Positions 9,124 to 22,158 of a DNA stretch of 64,000 bases are shown here, one piece after another. The DNA is from Glycomyces arizonensis DSM 44726 (lineage in GTDB: Bacteria > Actinomycetota > Actinomycetes > Mycobacteriales > Micromonosporaceae), in contig NZ_AXWO01000003.1 in assembly GCF_000482705.1 (NCBI RefSeq), forward strand, positions 310,001-374,000. The letters are read 5' to 3'. The notes under the pieces were generated by a model. That model was not told the DNA's origin, made no database searches, and worked only from the letters and a program-made list of their open reading frames with translations. Position 1 is the first letter of the stretch. Each line of letters opens with the position of its first letter. The position numbers and the translations under genes were made by a program.

Positions 9124-10040
9124 AGCACCTCTTGACGACCAAGGACCTCACCCGCGACGAGGCCGAGCTCATCCTCGACCTCACCGGCCAGATGGCCGAC
9201 GCGGTCTCCGGCCGCGAGGTCCCCAAGCTCCCCACCCTGCGCGGGCGCACCGTGGTCAACCTCTTCTACGAGGACTCCACCCGCACCCGCACCTCCTTCG
9301 AGACCGCCGCCAAGCGCCTGAGCGCCGACGTCGTGAACTTCTCCGCGAAGACCTCCAGCGTCAACAAGGGCGAGAGCCTCAAGGACACCGCGCTCACCCT
9401 CCAGGCCATGGGCCCCGAGGCCGTGGTCATCCGCCACCCCGCCTCCGGCGCGCCCCAGCGCCTCACCCAGTGGGTCGACGGCGCGGTCCTCAACGCCGGG
9501 GACGGCACCCACGCCCACCCCACGCAGGCCCTGCTCGACGCCTACACCATGCGCCAGCGCCTCGGCGGCGTCGAAGGGCGCACCGTCGCCATCGTCGGCG
9601 ACATCCTCCACAGCAGAGTCGCCCGCTCGAACGTGTGGTTGCTGACCAAGCTGGGCGCCCGCGTGCGCCTGGTCGGCCCGCCGACGCTCCTGCCCACCGA
9701 CATCGACGCCTGGCCCGTCGAGGTCTCCTACGACCTCGACGCCTCCTTGCGCGACGCCGACGCGGTCATGATGCTGCGCGTCCAGCGCGAGCGCATGAAC
9801 GACGCGTTCTTCCCCACCGCCAACGAGTACGCGCGCCTCTACGGGCTCGACGAGCGGCGCCTGGGCCTCATGCCCGGCCACGCCGTCGTCATGCACCCCG
9901 GGCCGATGAACCGCGGCATGGAGATCGCCGCCCGCGTCGCCGACTCCCCGCGGGCCACCATCACCGAGCAGGTCGCCAACGGCGTCTGGGTCCGCATGGC
10001 CGTGCTCTACCTCCTGCTGACGAACGGAGCGACCCGATGA
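9120..10040 (+). CDS. pyrB: aspartate carbamoyltransferase, catalytic chain
   Basis: PyrB makes carbamoyl-aspartate from carbamoyl phosphate and aspartate. The 306-residue product has the carbamoyl-phosphate motif STRTRTSFE (residues near 53), [11 protein letters not shown] and the aspartate-binding loop MLRVQRERM. No pyrI regulatory chain is present. It starts at GTG within the pyrR stop (GTGA) and ends overlapping the pyrC ATG, so it is translationally coupled on both sides. Confidence 0.96.
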   Translation: MKHLLTTKDLTRDEAELILDLTGQMADAVSGREVPKLPTLRGRTVVNLFYEDSTRTRTSFETAAKRLSADVVNFSAKTSSVNKGESLKDTALTLQAMGPEAVVIRHPASGAPQRLTQWVDGAVLNAGDGTHAHPTQALLDAYTMRQRLGGVEGRTVAIVGDILHSRVARSNVWLLTKLGARVRLVGPPTLLPTDIDAWPVEVSYDLDASLRDADAVMMLRVQRERMNDAFFPTANEYARLYGLDERRLGLMPGHAVVMHPGPMNRGMEIAARVADSPRATITEQVANGVWVRMAVLYLLLTNGATR

Positions 10041-11344
10041 CGGAATCCACACTCATCAAAGGCGCCGACATCGTCGGGCGCGGCAGGGCCGACGTCCTCG
10101 TGCGCGAGGGCCGCATCGCCGAGATCGGCACCCCGAGCGCGGCCGGAGCCGCCGTCGTCGACGCCGACGGCCTCGTCCTCCTGCCCGGCCTGGTCGACCT
10201 CCACACGCACCTGCGCGAGCCCGGCCGCGAGGACGCCGAGACCGTCTACACCGGCACCCGCGCCGCCGCCAAGGGCGGCTACACGGCCGTGTGCGCCATG
10301 GCCAACTCCTACCCCGTCGCCGACACCGCCGGCGTCGTCGAGCAGGTCGCCGCGCTCGGCCGCGCCGCCGGCTACGCCGACGTCCAGCCCATCGGCGCGG
10401 TCTCGGTCGGGCTCGGCGGCGAGCGCCTCGCCGAGATCGGCGCCATGGCCGACTCGGCGGCGAAGGTCCGCATGTTCTCCGACGACGGCCACTGCGTCGC
10501 CGACGCCCGCCTCATGCGCCGGGCCCTGGAGTACGTCAAGACCTTCGACGGCCGCATCGCCCAGCACGCCGAGGAGCCGCGCCTGACCGAAGGCGCCCAG
10601 ATGAACGAGGGCGCCGTCTCCGCCGAGCTCGGCCTGCCCGGCTGGCCCGCCGTCGCCGAGGAGGCGATCATCGCCCGCGACGTGCTCCTGGCCGAGCACG
10701 TCGGCGCGCGGATCCACTTCTGCCACGTCTCGACCGCCCGCTCGGTCGAGATCATCCGCGAGGCCAAGGACCGCGGCGTCGCGGTCACCGCCGAGGTCTG
10801 CCCGCACCACCTGCTGCTGACCGACGCGAGGGCCCACACCTACGATCCGGTCTACAAGGTCAACCCGCCGCTGCGCGGTGACGGCGACGTGGCCGCCCTG
10901 CGCGCCGCGCTCGCCGAAGGCGTCGTCGACGCCGTCGCCACCGACCACGCCCCGCACGCCCCCCAGGACAAGGACTGCGAGTGGTCCGCGGCCCGGCCGG
11001 GCATGCTCGGCCTGGAGACGGCCCTGTCGATCACCGTCGCCGCCCTCGGCGGCCCCGAGAGCGTGGACTGGGACCTCGTCGCCGAGCGCACCTCGCGCAC
11101 GCCCGCCCGCATCGCCGCTCTCGCCGCGCACGGCCGCGACCCCGAGCCGGGCCTGGAGGCCAACTTCACGCTCGTCGACCCCTCCCGGTCCTGGACGGTA
11201 GTGCCGTCCGAACTGGCGTCCCTGTCACAGAACACCCCCTACGCCGGGATGGAACTCCCGGTCACGATCCAGGCGACGTTCCTGAGAGGACGCGCCACCG
11301 TACTCGACGGCAAGCTCGCCGAGACCGCAGAGGAGAACCAATGA
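10037..11344 (+). CDS. pyrC: dihydroorotase
   Basis: Dihydroorotase closes carbamoyl-aspartate to dihydroorotate. The 435-residue type I enzyme has the metal-binding HxH ([10 protein letters not shown]), the following KGGYTAV, His residues in FCHVSTA and EVCPHHL, and the catalytic Asp in VATDHAPH. The ATG at 10037 overlaps the pyrB stop by 4 nt and its own stop overlaps carA. The small membrane gene found between pyrC and carA in mycobacteria (Rv1382) is absent. Confidence 0.96.
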   Translation: MTESTLIKGADIVGRGRADVLVREGRIAEIGTPSAAGAAVVDADGLVLLPGLVDLHTHLREPGREDAETVYTGTRAAAKGGYTAVCAMANSYPVADTAGVVEQVAALGRAAGYADVQPIGAVSVGLGGERLAEIGAMADSAAKVRMFSDDGHCVADARLMRRALEYVKTFDGRIAQHAEEPRLTEGAQMNEGAVSAELGLPGWPAVAEEAIIARDVLLAEHVGARIHFCHVSTARSVEIIREAKDRGVAVTAEVCPHHLLLTDARAHTYDPVYKVNPPLRGDGDVAALRAALAEGVVDAVATDHAPHAPQDKDCEWSAARPGMLGLETALSITVAALGGPESVDWDLVAERTSRTPARIAALAAHGRDPEPGLEANFTLVDPSRSWTVVPSELASLSQNTPYAGMELPVTIQATFLRGRATVLDGKLAETAEENQ

Positions 11345-12466
11345 GCAGCCGCGCACCCGCGATCCTCGTCCTCGAAGACGGCCGCGTCTTCCGCGGCGAA
11401 GCCTACGGCTCGGTCGGCGAGACCTTCGGCGAGGCCGTCTTCTCAACCGGCATGACCGGCTACCAGGAGACGCTCACCGACCCGTCCTACTACGGGCAGG
11501 TCGTCGCCCAGACCGCCCCGCAGATCGGCAACACCGGCTGGAACGACGAGGACGACGAGTCCCGCCGCATCTGGGTCGCCGGCTACGTCGTCCGCGACCC
11601 CTCCCGCGTCACCTCCAGCTGGCGGGCCAAGCGCGGCCTCGAAGACGAACTGGCCGCCCAGGGCGTCGTCGGCATCTGCGGCGTCGACACGCGCGCCCTC
11701 ACCCGCCACCTGCGCGAGGCCGGAGCGATGCGGGTCGGCATCTCCTCACAGGACACCGACGAGGCCGCGCTCCTGGCGAAGGTCGAGAACGTCCCCCACA
11801 TGGCCGGGGCGAACCACGTCGGCGCGGTCACCGCCTCCGAGCCCTACACCTACGAGGCCGAACAGACCGAGTACACCGTCGCCGCCCTCGACCTGGGCAT
11901 CAAGCGCAACACGCCGCGCCGCCTGGCCGAGCGCGGGATCACCACCACCGTCTACCCGGCCTACGCGACGGTTGAACTCCTCCTCTCGGGCAACCCCGAC
12001 GCGGTGTTCCTCTCCAACGGGCCCGGCGACCCCGCCACCGCCGACCACCAGGTCGAGCTGACCCGCGAGCTGCTGCGCCGCAAGGTGCCGGTCTTCGGCA
12101 TCTGCTTCGGCAACCAGATCCTCGGCCGCGCGCTCGGCCTGGACACCTACAAGCTCAAGTACGGCCACCGCGGCATCAACCAGCCCGTGCTCGACCGCCA
12201 CACGAACAAGGTGGAGATCACCGCCCACAACCACGGGTTCGCGCTCGCACCGCCGGAGTCGGGCGAGTTCTTCGACACCGAGTTCGGGCGCGTCCAGGTC
12301 AGCCACGTCTGCCTCAACGACGACGTCGTCGAGGGGCTCACCTGCCAGGACGTCCCGGCCTACTCCGTCCAGTACCACCCCGAGGCCGCCGGCGGTCCGC
12401 ACGACGCCGACTACCTGTTCGACCGCCTCACCGCCTTGATCGACGACAGCAAAGGGGCCGACACCG

Positions 12467-12474
<8 letters not shown>
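11341..12474 (+). CDS. carA: carbamoyl-phosphate synthase small (glutaminase) chain
   Basis: CarA hydrolyses glutamine and passes ammonia to CarB. The 377-residue protein has the N-terminal CPSase domain ([17 protein letters not shown]) and a class I glutamine amidotransferase domain with nucleophile Cys in VFGICFGNQ and His/Glu in YHPEAAGGP. It starts at ATG 11341 inside the pyrC stop and overlaps carB by 8 nt. Confidence 0.96.
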
Positions 12475-15778
<3,304 letters not shown>

Positions 15779-15811
15779 GCGGTTACTCGGCGAATAGGTG
15801 TATACCGGAAG

Positions 15812-16897
15812 ATGATGCTTTATCAGAAACTGGCCCGGCCGGTCCTGTTCCAGGTCGGCCGGGGCGATGCCGAGACCGCGCACGAGACCACGCTGCGCTG
15901 GCTCTCCCGCCTGTCCTTCCAGCGGCAGGCCCGTGACGCGCTCATCAAGCTCAACCAGGTGAGCGCGCCCGTCACCGTCGCCGGGATCCGGTTCCCCAAC
16001 CCGATCGGCCTGGCCGCCGGGATGGACAAGAACGGCATCGCCGTCGGCGCCTGGCCGGCCCTCGGCTTCGGCTTCGCCGAGATCGGCACCGTCACCGCCC
16101 AGCCGCAGCCGGGCAACCCGAAGCCGCGGCTGTACCGGATGCCGAAGTCCGAGGCCTTCGTCAACCGCATGGGCTTCAACAACGACGGCGCCCAGGCCCT
16201 GGCCGCCCGGCTCGCCGCCGCCCCGCCGGTCAACTGCCCGCTGGGCATCAGCATCGGCAAGTCCAAGGCCGTGCCGCTGGAGGCGGCCGTGGAGGACTAC
16301 CTGCACTCCATGCGGACCCTCTACCCGTTCGCCGACTACCTCGCGGTCAACGTCTCCTCGCCGAACACGCCGGGCCTGCGCAGGCTCCAGGACGCCGACG
16401 CGCTCGGGCAGCTCCTGGGAGCGCTGCGGGCCGAGGGCGAGCGCATCGCCGCGGGGAGGCGCCCGCACCCGGTGTTCGTCAAGATCGCGCCCGACCTCAC
16501 CGAGTCGGCCATCGGCCAGCTCCTGGAGGTGTGCCTCGCCTCCGGCGTGTCGGGCGTGATCGCCACCAACACCACGCTCGGGCGCGACGGCGTCGAGCCC
16601 AGCGAGGACGCCGTGGCCGCTCAGCCCGGCGGCATGTCGGGCAGGCCCCTGTCGGCCGTCTCGCGGGAGATCGTGCGCTTCGTCCACCGCGAGACGGGCG
16701 GGCGGCTGCCGATCATCGGCTCGGGCGGCGTCATGACGCCCGACGACGCCGACGCCATGTTCGACGCCGGCGCCAGCCTGGTCCAGATCTACACCGGCCT
16801 GGTCTACAGCGGGCCGTCGCTGGTCCGGCGGAGCGCCCGCCGCCACAAGCGCCGATCCACCGGACGCCGCCGCGCCCCGGTCGGCCACCGCTCCTGA
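15812..16897 (+). CDS. pyrD: dihydroorotate dehydrogenase, class 2 (quinone)
   Basis: PyrD oxidises dihydroorotate to orotate with FMN and passes electrons to membrane quinones. The 361-residue protein has the amphipathic N-terminal helix region of class 2 enzymes, [13 protein letters not shown], and the catalytic serine in [12 protein letters not shown], plus [14 protein letters not shown] and [11 protein letters not shown] near the end. The C-terminus is very basic ([16 protein letters not shown]), which is unusual and could aid membrane contact. TATACC lies 5 nt before the ATG, with GGAAG also present, so it may have its own promoter. In mycobacteria pyrD is not in this cluster. Confidence 0.94.
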   Translation: MMLYQKLARPVLFQVGRGDAETAHETTLRWLSRLSFQRQARDALIKLNQVSAPVTVAGIRFPNPIGLAAGMDKNGIAVGAWPALGFGFAEIGTVTAQPQPGNPKPRLYRMPKSEAFVNRMGFNNDGAQALAARLAAAPPVNCPLGISIGKSKAVPLEAAVEDYLHSMRTLYPFADYLAVNVSSPNTPGLRRLQDADALGQLLGALRAEGERIAAGRRPHPVFVKIAPDLTESAIGQLLEVCLASGVSGVIATNTTLGRDGVEPSEDAVAAQPGGMSGRPLSAVSREIVRFVHRETGGRLPIIGSGGVMTPDDADAMFDAGASLVQIYTGLVYSGPSLVRRSARRHKRRSTGRRRAPVGHRS

Positions 16898-16925
16898 AAG
16901 CCCTATCCTCCGAGAGGAAACAACC

Positions 16926-17843
16926 GTGTCCGCAACCAAGGATTTCGGCGCCCGAGCCCACCACATGTTCGCCACACGTGGTCCGCTCTGCGCCGGAATC
17001 GACCCGCATAGCGCCCTGCTCCAGCACTGGGGCCTCGACGACGACCTCGCCGGAGCCGAGCGCTTCGCGCTGACGATGGTCGAGGCCTGCGCCGGCAGCG
17101 TCGGGTTCATCAAGCCGCAGTCGGCGTTCTACGAGCGCTTCGGCTCGGGCGGCGTCGCGCTGCTGGAGCGGGTCATCGCCGAGGCCCGCAAGACCGGCGC
17201 CCTGGTGATCCTCGACGTCAAACGGGGCGACATCGGCTCGACCATGGCCGCCTACGCGAGCGCCTACCTCGACCCGGCCTCGCCGCTGGCCGTCGACGCC
17301 ATCACCGCCACCCCGTTTTTGGGGACCGCCTCCCTCCAGCCGGCCTTCGACCTCGCCGCCGCCCACGGCAAGGGCGTGTTCGTGCTCGCCCGCACCTCGA
17401 ACCCCGAGGGCAAGCAGGTGCAGCTGGCGAAGCGCCGCGACGGCAAGTCGGTGGCCCAGGGGATCATCGACGAGCTCGCCGCCATCAACGGCGACGCCGA
17501 GCCGCTGGGCTCCCTCGGCGTGGTCATGGGCGCCACCGTCGGCGCCTGCGCCACCGAGGGGGAGGCCAGGCTGCGTGAGTCGACTTACGGAATCACCCAC
17601 ACGACGGTCCAACAACGTGACACTGCTCACGATCTGTCGGAATTCAACGGACCTATCCTGGTTCCGGGCATGGGCGCCCAGGGAGGGCGCCCCAGTGATC
17701 TACCGCGCGTCCTCGGACCCGCCGTGAACTTCGCAATTCCGTCCTATTCAAGGCAAATCGCGCAGCCGGGGCCCGCCGTGGCGAGCATTCGCAGCACCGT
17801 CGAGGCCTTCCAGGAGGAGTGCCGGGCCGCCACCGGGGAGTGA
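16926..17843 (+). CDS. pyrF: orotidine 5'-phosphate decarboxylase
   Basis: PyrF makes UMP from OMP. The 305-residue product belongs to the long, mycobacterial-type family: LCAGIDPHSALL, the Lys/Asp catalytic array in ILDVKRGDIGSTM, and PGMGAQGGRPSDL for phosphate binding. The start is GTG at 16926 after GAGAGGAAAC. The segment coded at about 17574-17660 is less GC-rich than its surroundings and inserts about 20 residues before the PGMGAQG loop (see findings). Confidence 0.93.
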   Translation: MSATKDFGARAHHMFATRGPLCAGIDPHSALLQHWGLDDDLAGAERFALTMVEACAGSVGFIKPQSAFYERFGSGGVALLERVIAEARKTGALVILDVKRGDIGSTMAAYASAYLDPASPLAVDAITATPFLGTASLQPAFDLAAAHGKGVFVLARTSNPEGKQVQLAKRRDGKSVAQGIIDELAAINGDAEPLGSLGVVMGATVGACATEGEARLRESTYGITHTTVQQRDTAHDLSEFNGPILVPGMGAQGGRPSDLPRVLGPAVNFAIPSYSRQIAQPGPAVASIRSTVEAFQEECRAATGE

Positions 17844-17988
17844 TCGCCGAGGGCCCCGGCCGAATTGCCCCACCCCCGGTCGCAGGCGTGTCGGTAGCTG
17901 GGGTTACCTTTCCCGAGCTGGGTATGCTTTGGCGATACCAGCACGTCAAGGTCCAGAGGGACGAAACCATCGACTGCAAGGAGACCCC

Positions 17989-18312
17989 GTGCCGCTCCCT
18001 AAACTGACACCGGAACAGCGCGCCGCAGCCCTCGAGAAGGCCGCCGCCGCCCGCAAGGCCCGCGCCGAGCTCAAGGAGAAGCTGAAGTCGGGTGAGACCA
18101 CCCTGGAGGAAGTCCTCAAGTCCGCCGCGACCGACGACATCTCCGGAAAGATGAAGGTCTCGGCCGTCCTCAAGGCCCTCCCGGGCATCGGCGACAAGCG
18201 CGCGCTCCAGATCATGGAGAAGCTCAAGATCGCCGACTCCCGCCGCCTCCGCGGGCTGGGCGAGCACCAGCGCGCCGCGCTCCTGGATGAATTCAAGGGC
18301 GACCAGGCCTGA
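17989..18312 (+). CDS. mihF: actinobacterial integration host factor (mIHF)
   Basis: mIHF is a small DNA-bending nucleoid protein found only in actinobacteria and unrelated in fold to proteobacterial IHF. The 107-residue product begins [15 protein letters not shown] and has the DNA-binding helix-two-turn-helix [17 protein letters not shown]. The GTG at 17989 has AAGGAG 5 nt upstream. Its position between pyrF and gmk is conserved in mycobacteria and streptomycetes. TATGCT near 17922 may be a -10 element. Confidence 0.95.
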   Translation: MPLPKLTPEQRAAALEKAAAARKARAELKEKLKSGETTLEEVLKSAATDDISGKMKVSAVLKALPGIGDKRALQIMEKLKIADSRRLRGLGEHQRAALLDEFKGDQA

Positions 18313-18332
18313 TCTCGAGTAGTAGTAGTCGA

Positions 18333-18947
18333 GTGAGCATCGAAAGACCGCACACGGCCCCGGCCCAGCGCCTGACGGTCCTCTCCGGCCCGTCCGGGGT
18401 GGGCAAGGGCAGCGTCAAGGCTCTCATCCAGGAGTACTACCCGTGGGTCTGGCTCTCCGTGAGCTGCACGACCCGCAAGCCGCGCCCGGGTGAGGCCGAC
18501 GGCGCCGACTACCACTTCGTGTCGACCGACCAGTTCGAATCGATGATCGCCGCGGGGGAGTTCCTCGAATGGGCCTCCTACGCGGGGAACCTGTACGGAA
18601 CCCCCCGCGGCCCCGTCGAGCGCCAGCTGCACGCCGGACTGCCGGCGCTGCTGGAGATCGAGCTCCAGGGCGCCCGCCAGGTCCGCCTGGCCATGTCCGA
18701 GGCGCAGCTGGTGTTCCTCGCGCCCCCGTCGTGGGAGGAGCTGGTCCGCCGCCTGACCGGACGGGGCACGGAGGACGCGGCCACCATCGAGCGCCGGCTG
18801 GAGGCCGCGCGGTCCGAGCTCGACGCCGAGGCCGAGTTCGACCACACGATCACGAACGTCTCGATCGAGCAGGCCGCCTCCGAGCTGGTGGAACTGCTCG
18901 GCACTCCGGCAGGCACCACCTCGGCGATGCTTGCGAGCCGTAAGTGA
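18333..18947 (+). CDS. gmk: guanylate kinase
   Basis: Gmk phosphorylates GMP to GDP. The 204-residue protein has the P-loop SGPSGVGKG, the GMP-binding [14 protein letters not shown] and DYHFV segments, and [10 protein letters not shown]. The start is GTG at 18333, with no good Shine-Dalgarno sequence; a CTCGA/TCGAG inverted repeat (18314-18333) includes the first base of the start codon. The last codons and stop (LASRK*) are the first copy of a repeat array that fills the space before rpoZ. Confidence 0.95.
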   Translation: MSIERPHTAPAQRLTVLSGPSGVGKGSVKALIQEYYPWVWLSVSCTTRKPRPGEADGADYHFVSTDQFESMIAAGEFLEWASYAGNLYGTPRGPVERQLHAGLPALLEIELQGARQVRLAMSEAQLVFLAPPSWEELVRRLTGRGTEDAATIERRLEAARSELDAEAEFDHTITNVSIEQAASELVELLGTPAGTTSAMLASRK

Positions 18948-19196
18948 GCCGAGTGGTGCTCGCAAGCCGTAAATGAGCAGGCTCAGCGGTGCTCAAGCCC
19001 GTAATGAGTTGAGCTGGTGCTCGCGCCGCAAAGCGGGCCGTGCCGCTGCCCGCAAGCGAGCGGTCGCCGCGAGCGGTGAGTTAGTCCGGCCACGGCGATG
19101 CGCCCGCGAGCCGCGAAGCCGCCCGCTCTGGGTTACGCTTGCTCATTGCCGACCGAGCCGCCATCACACGGCGCTCGCGAGCCGCAAACGAGTTCC
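18928..19196 (+). repeat. degenerate tandem repeats between gmk and rpoZ
   Basis: This 310-bp gene-free interval holds a run of about 30-bp units starting TGCT(T/C)GC(A/G)AGCCGTAA(A/G)TGAG. Units begin at 18928 (inside gmk), 18957, 18990, 19018 and about 19047. A later partial copy with GCTCGCGAGCCGCAAACGAG starts at 19172. Copies become more diverged along the run. No open frame with normal codon use was found here. Confidence 0.65.
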
Positions 19197-19256
19197 ACAG
19201 CCGACTCCGCAAGTCCGGAGCCGTCTGAACCGCAAGACGCACACGAAGGAAGACAC

Positions 19257-19529
19257 GTGTCAGGGACTGTCGCCGACCCAGTCGGCATCACCAACCCGCC
19301 GATCGACGACCTGCTCGAGAAGAGCCAGTCGAAGTACCAGCTGGTGATCTACTCGGCCAAGCGGGCCCGCCAGATCAACGCCTACTACTCGCAGCTCGGC
19401 GAGGGCCTGCTCGAATACGTCGGCCCCCTGGTCGAGACCACGCCCGAGGAGAAGCCGCTGTCGATCGCCATGCGCGAGCTGGACAAGGGCCTGCTCGAGA
19501 CGAAGGCCTTCGACGACCCCGAGGCTTAG
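19257..19529 (+). CDS. rpoZ: RNA polymerase omega subunit
   Basis: Omega helps fold and hold the beta' subunit. The 90-residue product has the actinobacterial pattern: [32 protein letters not shown], then [11 protein letters not shown] and the C-terminal [17 protein letters not shown] at 19257 has GAAGGAAG at 19245-19252. The frame is open upstream into the repeat region, but the extension lacks a ribosome site and homology. coaBC follows after 8 nt. Confidence 0.94.
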   Translation: MSGTVADPVGITNPPIDDLLEKSQSKYQLVIYSAKRARQINAYYSQLGEGLLEYVGPLVETTPEEKPLSIAMRELDKGLLETKAFDDPEA

Positions 19530-19537
19530 GGCCCGGA

Positions 19538-20776
19538 TTGAACGTCGTCCTCGGCGTGTCGGGCGGCATCGCCGCCTACAAGGCCTGCACACTGCTCCGC
19601 CTTCTCAAGGAGGCCGGTCACGAGGTGACCGTCGTTCCCACCGAGGCGGCGCTCAATTTCGTCGGTGAAGCCACCTGGGAGGCCCTCTCGGGCCGCCCGG
19701 TGGCTTCCGGCGTGTTCTCGGACGTCTCGGACGTCAAGCACGTGCGGCTCGGGCGTCAGGCCGACCTCGTGGCCGTCGTCCCGGCCACCGCCGACCTGCT
19801 CGCGCGCGCCGCCGCCGGACGCGCCGACGACCTGTTGACCTCCACACTCCTGACGGCCACCTGCCCCGTCGTCTTCGCGCCCGCGATGCACACCGAGATG
19901 TGGCATCACGCCGCGACGCGGGCGAACGTCGCCGTGCTGCGCGAGCGGGGCGCCCACATCATCGAGCCCGACTCGGGCCGCCTGACCGGCGCCGACACGG
20001 GCCCGGGCCGCCTGCCCGAACCCGAGGCGCTGTTCGCCCTGCTCAAGGGCTTCTTGTCCCGCCCGTCACTCACCACCACCCGAACCGGAGCGAACGCTGA
20101 GCCGAACACCAGCCAGCGCGATCTCGTCGGCCGCCGCGTCCTCGTCACCGCCGGAGGCACCCGCGAGGCGATCGACCCGGTCCGCTTCATCGGCAACCAC
20201 TCCTCGGGCCGCCAGGGCGTCGCGCTCGCCGCCGCGGCCGCCGCCCGCGGCGCCGAGGTCACCCTCATCGCCGCGCACATCGACACCGCCCTCCCGGCCG
20301 GGATCGAGGCGCACCGCGTGGAGACCACCGGCCAGCTCTACGACGCCACCGTCAAGGCCGCCGCGGGCGTCGACGCCGCGGTCCTGGCCGCCGCACCCGC
20401 CGACTTCCGGCCGAAGCACACTTCGGAGCGCAAGCTCAAGCGCGACGGTGACGTCGATCTCGCCTTGACCTCCACCGCCGACATCGCCGCCGCGGTGGGG
20501 GAGCGCAAGCGCGACGGCCAAGTCCTGGTGGTCTTCGCCGCCGAGACCCACGACGGCCCCGAGCACGCCCAAGCCAAGCGCGCGAAGAAGGGCGCTGACC
20601 TGGTGGTGCTCAACGACGTCTCGGGCGGTGCCGTGTTCGGCGCCGCGGAGAACTCGGTCACCGTCTTCGACGAACGTGGCGTGGTCGACTCGATCGCGGG
20701 CGCCGGCAAGGAATCGGTGGCCGACGCCATCTGGGACGCCGTCGCGGCGCGCCTCCCGGCTGGTGGACTGGGCTGA
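19538..20776 (+). CDS. coaBC: bifunctional phosphopantothenoylcysteine decarboxylase / synthetase
   Basis: CoaBC adds cysteine to 4'-phosphopantothenate and decarboxylates the product in coenzyme A synthesis. The N-terminal CoaC domain (to about residue 180) has GVSGGIAAYKA and PAMHTEMW; the more usual PAMN is PAMH, as in other actinobacteria. The C-terminal CoaB domain has VTAGGTREAIDPVRFIGN, SSGRQG and the KIKK-like KLKRDGDV segment. The start is TTG at 19538, needed to keep NVVLGVSGG, and the ribosome site is weak. Length is 412 residues. Confidence 0.94.
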   Translation: MNVVLGVSGGIAAYKACTLLRLLKEAGHEVTVVPTEAALNFVGEATWEALSGRPVASGVFSDVSDVKHVRLGRQADLVAVVPATADLLARAAAGRADDLLTSTLLTATCPVVFAPAMHTEMWHHAATRANVAVLRERGAHIIEPDSGRLTGADTGPGRLPEPEALFALLKGFLSRPSLTTTRTGANAEPNTSQRDLVGRRVLVTAGGTREAIDPVRFIGNHSSGRQGVALAAAAAARGAEVTLIAAHIDTALPAGIEAHRVETTGQLYDATVKAAAGVDAAVLAAAPADFRPKHTSERKLKRDGDVDLALTSTADIAAAVGERKRDGQVLVVFAAETHDGPEHAQAKRAKKGADLVVLNDVSGGAVFGAAENSVTVFDERGVVDSIAGAGKESVADAIWDAVAARLPAGGLG

Positions 20777-20801
20777 GACCGCCTGGGGCCGACGCGCCGA
20801 G

Positions 20802-20830
20802 TTGGTGCGATGATCTGGAACGCATAGACT
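20802..20830 (+). promoter_or_regulatory. candidate metK promoter
   Basis: TTGGTG (20802-20807) and TAGACT (20825-20830) are 17 bp apart. A CGCCGC/GCGGCG hairpin lies in the leader at 20857-20871. No SAM riboswitch was recognised. Confidence 0.4.
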
Positions 20831-20893
20831 TGTGAGCTGCGAAGTCAGTCGAATAGCGCCGCTGCGCGGCGTGGATGTGTGTTGAGGAGTGCC

Positions 20894-22087
20894 GTGGCAC
20901 GTCGCCTGTTCACCTCCGAGTCGGTCACCGAAGGCCACCCGGACAAGATCGCCGACCAGATCTCCGACGGAGTGCTGGACGCCCTGCTGACGCAGGACCC
21001 GGCGAGCCGTGTCGCCGTCGAGACGCTCATCACCACCGGGCAGGTCCACGTGGCCGGCGAGGTGACGACCGCCGCGTACGCCGACATCCCCCGCATCGTG
21101 CGCGACACGATCCTGAAGATCGGCTACGACTCCTCCAAGAAGGGCTTCGACGGCGCCTCGTGCGGCGTCAACGTCTCGATCGGCGGCCAGAGCCCCGACA
21201 TCGCCCAGGGCGTCGACAAGGCGTGGGAGTCGCGTTTGGACACGACCGACCACGACCAGCTCGACCTCCAGGGCGCCGGCGACCAGGGCCTGATGTTCGG
21301 CTACGCCTGCCGCGAGACCCCCGAGCTGATGCCGCTGCCGATCGCCTTGGCGCACCGGCTCTCCCAGCGGCTCACCGAGGTCCGCAAGGACGGCACCGTC
21401 CCGTACCTGCGCCCGGACGGCAAGACCCAGGTCACCGTCGAGTACGACGGGCTCCGGCCCGTACGACTGGACACTGTGGTCGTCTCCAGCCAGCACGCCC
21501 CCGACATCTCGCTCGACTCGCTGCTCGCGCCCGACGTGGCCGAGCACGTCATCGCGCCGGTCGTCTCGGGGCTCGACCTCGACACCGACGGCTACCAGCT
21601 GCTGGTCAACCCGACCGGCCGCTTCGAGATCGGCGGCCCGATGGGCGACGCCGGGCTGACCGGCCGCAAGATCATCGTCGACACCTACGGCGGCTACGCC
21701 CGCCACGGCGGCGGCGCCTTCAGCGGCAAGGACCCGTCGAAGGTGGACCGCTCGGCGACGTACGCCGCCCGCTGGGTGGCCAAGAACATCGTCGCGGCCG
21801 GGCTCGCCGAGCGCTGCGAGGTGCAGGTGGCCTACGCGATCGGCAAGGCCAAGCCGGTGAGCGTCGCCGTGGACCCGCAGGGCACCGAGACGGTCGACCC
21901 GGCCCGGATCGAGCGGGCCGTGCGCGAGGTCTTCGACCTGCGCCCGGCGGCGATCATCCGCGACCTCGACCTGGTGCGCCCGATCTACTCCAAGACCGCC
22001 GCCTACGGGCACTTCGGGCGTGAGCTCCCCGAGTTCACCTGGGAGTCCACCGGCCGCGCCGCGGCACTGAAAGAGGCCGTGAACTAG
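20894..22087 (+). CDS. metK: S-adenosylmethionine synthetase
   Basis: MetK makes S-adenosylmethionine from ATP and methionine. The 397-residue protein starts [18 protein letters not shown] and has [12 protein letters not shown] (ATP loop) and [16 protein letters not shown] (phosphate loop). GTG at 20894 is chosen because GAGGAG ends 6 nt upstream; an in-frame GTG at 20879 would add five residues and lacks a site. Confidence 0.97.
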   Translation: MARRLFTSESVTEGHPDKIADQISDGVLDALLTQDPASRVAVETLITTGQVHVAGEVTTAAYADIPRIVRDTILKIGYDSSKKGFDGASCGVNVSIGGQSPDIAQGVDKAWESRLDTTDHDQLDLQGAGDQGLMFGYACRETPELMPLPIALAHRLSQRLTEVRKDGTVPYLRPDGKTQVTVEYDGLRPVRLDTVVVSSQHAPDISLDSLLAPDVAEHVIAPVVSGLDLDTDGYQLLVNPTGRFEIGGPMGDAGLTGRKIIVDTYGGYARHGGGAFSGKDPSKVDRSATYAARWVAKNIVAAGLAERCEVQVAYAIGKAKPVSVAVDPQGTETVDPARIERAVREVFDLRPAAIIRDLDLVRPIYSKTAAYGHFGRELPEFTWESTGRAAALKEAVN

Positions 22088-22158
22088 GCATCCGAGCGGT
22101 GCCGCCCGCATCCCGCGTCTCGGCGCGAATCGTCGGCGGCACCTGGTAGAACTGCTGT

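Noticed and set aside
18928-19196. CRISPR array
   Set aside because: Units are degenerate, contiguous, without unique spacers of equal length, and no cas gene is near.
20831-20893. SAM riboswitch before metK
   Set aside because: The short leader has only one small hairpin and none of the conserved SAM-I or SAM-II sequence blocks.
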